Part shown: in pieces, positions 62,904 through 64,000 of the stretch
How positions within the stretch are numbered: the stretch's first letter is position 1
Layout of the letters: every line of letters starts with the position of its first letter
Source of the DNA: RPQJ01 sp963731105
GTDB taxonomy: Bacteria; Pseudomonadota; Gammaproteobacteria; Steroidobacterales; Steroidobacteraceae
Direction: 5' to 3'
Assembly (NCBI GenBank): GCA_963731105.1
Contig: CAVSUM010000028.1
Coordinates: forward strand, 62,001-126,000
Length of the DNA stretch: 64,000 nt
Notes under the pieces: model-generated
The model's database searches: none
Seen by the model: the letters and a program-made list of their open reading frames with translations, nothing else
Told to the model about the DNA's origin: nothing
Made by a program: the position numbers and the translations under genes

Positions 62904-63829
62904 ACGGCAGGCAGCGACGGCCGGCGCGGCCCCTGACCCGGACTCGCTGCCTTGAGTCGCTCCGCCAGGAACTCGATCAGCACACGTACGCGGTAGGTCA
63001 CGTGCCGCCCGGCCGGCAGCAACGCGTAGATGCCGAGCTCGGGCGGCGCGAACTCCGCCAGCACCTGCTGTAGCCGATCGTCGTCGAGGTACGGCGAGGC
63101 GATGAAGTCCGGCTGCAGCGTGATGCCGAGCCCGCGCGCGGCAGCGTCGGCCAGCACGTCGCCATTGCTGGCGCTGAGGCGCGCCTGCACCGGGACGTGC
63201 TCGACGCGACCATCGATCGTGAACGGCCAGGCGCCCGGATCCGGGTCGCCGAGGTAGCCCAGGCACACGTGGTCGGCCAGATCCGCCGGCCGTTGCGGCG
63301 CACCGTGCCGTGCAATGTAGGCGGGCGCCGCCACGGCCATCAGCCGGCAGGTGCCGAGGCGCCGCACCACTTCGCTCGCGCCGAGCCGCGCCGTGATGCG
63401 CACTGACAGGTCGAAGCCTTCCTCGATCAGGTCGACGCGCCGGTCGGTGTAGTCCATCTCGAGAGTCACCTGCGGATGCTGCTCGGCGAACTCGAGCAGC
63501 AACGGCGCGAGGCGCTTCAACCCATAGCTGAGCGGCAGGCCGACCCGGATACGGCCACGAGCCACCGTGCGCTGCTCGGCGACATCGGTCTCGGCGGCCT
63601 CCACGAGGTTGAGGATGACCCGGCACTTCTCCAGGTAGGCGGCACCGGCGGAGGTGAGTGACAACCGACGCGTGCTGCGCAGCATCAGCCGCGCGCCGAG
63701 GTGCGCCTCGAGCGCAGCCACCTGCCGCGTGACCACCGAGCGCGCCACGCCGGCCTGCTGGGCGACGGCCGAGAAGCTGCCGAGCTCGGCCACCCGCACA
63801 AACACCCGCATGGCGTCGAGGCGATCCAT
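62900..63829 (-). CDS. LysR-family transcriptional regulator
   Basis: A 309-residue LTTR: HTH MDRLDAMRVFVRVAELGSFS with QQAGVARSVVTRQVAALEAH, then GRIRVGLPLSYGLKRL and the effector domain. Divergent by 91 bp from a DOPA-dioxygenase-type gene and overlapping the ClpP-like lipoprotein by 4 bp. A pair such as this (LysR divergent to a ygiD/dodA-type gene) is common in proteobacteria. Confidence 0.88.
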   Translation of the reverse strand: MDRLDAMRVFVRVAELGSFSAVAQQAGVARSVVTRQVAALEAHLGARLMLRSTRRLSLTSAGAAYLEKCRVILNLVEAAETDVAEQRTVARGRIRVGLPLSYGLKRLAPLLLEFAEQHPQVTLEMDYTDRRVDLIEEGFDLSVRITARLGASEVVRRLGTCRLMAVAAPAYIARHGAPQRPADLADHVCLGYLGDPDPGAWPFTIDGRVEHVPVQARLSASNGDVLADAAARGLGITLQPDFIASPYLDDDRLQQVLAEFAPPELGIYALLPAGRHVTYRVRVLIEFLAERLKAASPGQGPRRPSLPAV

Positions 63830-63830
63830 T

Positions 63831-63849
63831 GTTGCTGATTATGCAACAG
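63831..63849. promoter_or_regulatory. Candidate LysR operator between lysR and the dioxygenase gene
   Basis: TGTTGC (63831-63836) and GCAACA (63844-63849) are perfect inverted repeats around 7 bases; the inner TGC-N7-GCA makes T-N11-A. It lies directly upstream of the lysR start codon (63829), so binding would block its own promoter. A weaker dyad, GTTG-N13-CAAC (63864-63884), lies nearer the dioxygenase promoter. Confidence 0.55.
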
Positions 63850-63920
63850 AGATAAGCACATTGTTGGCTATCTGGCTGACAACGTTCGGCCTACGCTGCC
63901 GGCACTGATCGAGGTAACCC

Positions 63921-64000
63921 ATGGCCCACGCCCCGCAACCGTCCCTGTTCGTCCCGCACGGCGCTCCGACTTTCGCGCTGCACCCGGGCGCCGCGGGTGC
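63921..64000 (+). CDS. DODA-type extradiol aromatic ring-opening dioxygenase (partial, YgiD-like)
   Basis: The first 26 codons read MAHAPQPSLFVPHGAPTFAL then HPGAAG; SLFVPHGAPTFAL is the conserved opening of class III extradiol dioxygenases of the 4,5-DOPA dioxygenase family, with the first metal His in PHGAP. The gene runs off the window. Start ATG follows GAGGTAACCC. It is divergent from the LysR regulator. Confidence 0.8.
   Translation, partial: MAHAPQPSLFVPHGAPTFALHPGAAG

Overview
This is a GC-rich (roughly two thirds G+C), densely coding 64 kb stretch of a bacterial chromosome. The gene content (GltB/GltD, PEP carboxylase, PPK2, Ada, RlmL-type methyltransferase, TonB-dependent receptor, RlpA, DOPA-type dioxygenase, FKBP with signal peptide) points to a Gram-negative proteobacterium, most likely a gammaproteobacterium near the Xanthomonadales/Nevskiales/Steroidobacterales. 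That placement is inference; no rRNA, tRNA, CRISPR array, prophage or insertion sequence was seen.

Layout. 1-7.7 kb: one rightward lipid operon (bile-acid/Na+ symporter-type transporter, two SDR dehydrogenases, an SRPBCC protein, a wax-ester synthase/DGAT, a DUF3047 protein, an acyl-CoA ligase). 7.7-13.1 kb: a small secreted protein bracketed by two palindromic repeats, an iron alcohol dehydrogenase, a class I-type HMG-CoA reductase, an alpha/beta hydrolase and an amidase. 13.2-18.3 kb: a PQQ alcohol dehydrogenase with a haem tail facing a TonB-dependent receptor and a c-type cytochrome domain lipoprotein. 18.4-21.9 kb: AlkB, two HSL-type esterases, RlpA, a GlsB-like membrane protein. 22.1-28.3 kb: glutamate synthase gltB-gltD. 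28.3-45 kb: mixed housekeeping and accessory genes (TolB/TPR protein, PPK2, SCP2-like secreted protein, CDP-alcohol phosphatidyltransferase, acyl-CoA carboxyltransferase, FKBP isomerase, PEP carboxylase, DUF3422, Ada, DUF169, RlmL-like methyltransferase, Tat-exported amidase). 45.3-47 kb: an ABC-F ATPase. 47-58 kb: a leftward sulfate-ester island with two SdsA-type alkylsulfatases, an S1 sulfatase, a GMC oxidoreductase, a secreted HAD phosphatase, a LysR regulator and a phospholipase D-like protein. 58-64 kb: an alkyl-DHAP-synthase-like FAD enzyme, an ArsR regulator with a circularly permuted ATP-grasp protein and a hemolysin III homologue, a ClpP-like lipoprotein, and a LysR regulator divergent from a DOPA-dioxygenase-type gene cut by the window end.

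Two window-wide properties matter to any user. First, about 30 single-base frame breaks fall in 17 otherwise well-conserved genes, including essential-type ones (gltB, ppc). In every case adding or removing the implied bases makes the gene length an exact multiple of three, so sequence error is the best explanation, and coordinates below span the whole intended gene. Second, four copies of a long nested palindrome (GGAGGGGACGGT... / ...ACCGTCCCCTCC) sit between genes with no transposase in view.

Functionally the window leans to lipids and surfactant-like esters: ester synthesis (WS/DGAT, acyl-CoA ligase), ester and sulfate-ester cleavage (alkylsulfatases, sulfatase, several hydrolases), oxidation of the released alcohols (GMC, PQQ and iron dehydrogenases), and sterol/lipid-binding folds (SRPBCC, SCP2). 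The least understood unit is the ArsR / permuted ATP-grasp / hemolysin III cluster at 59.9-62.2 kb.
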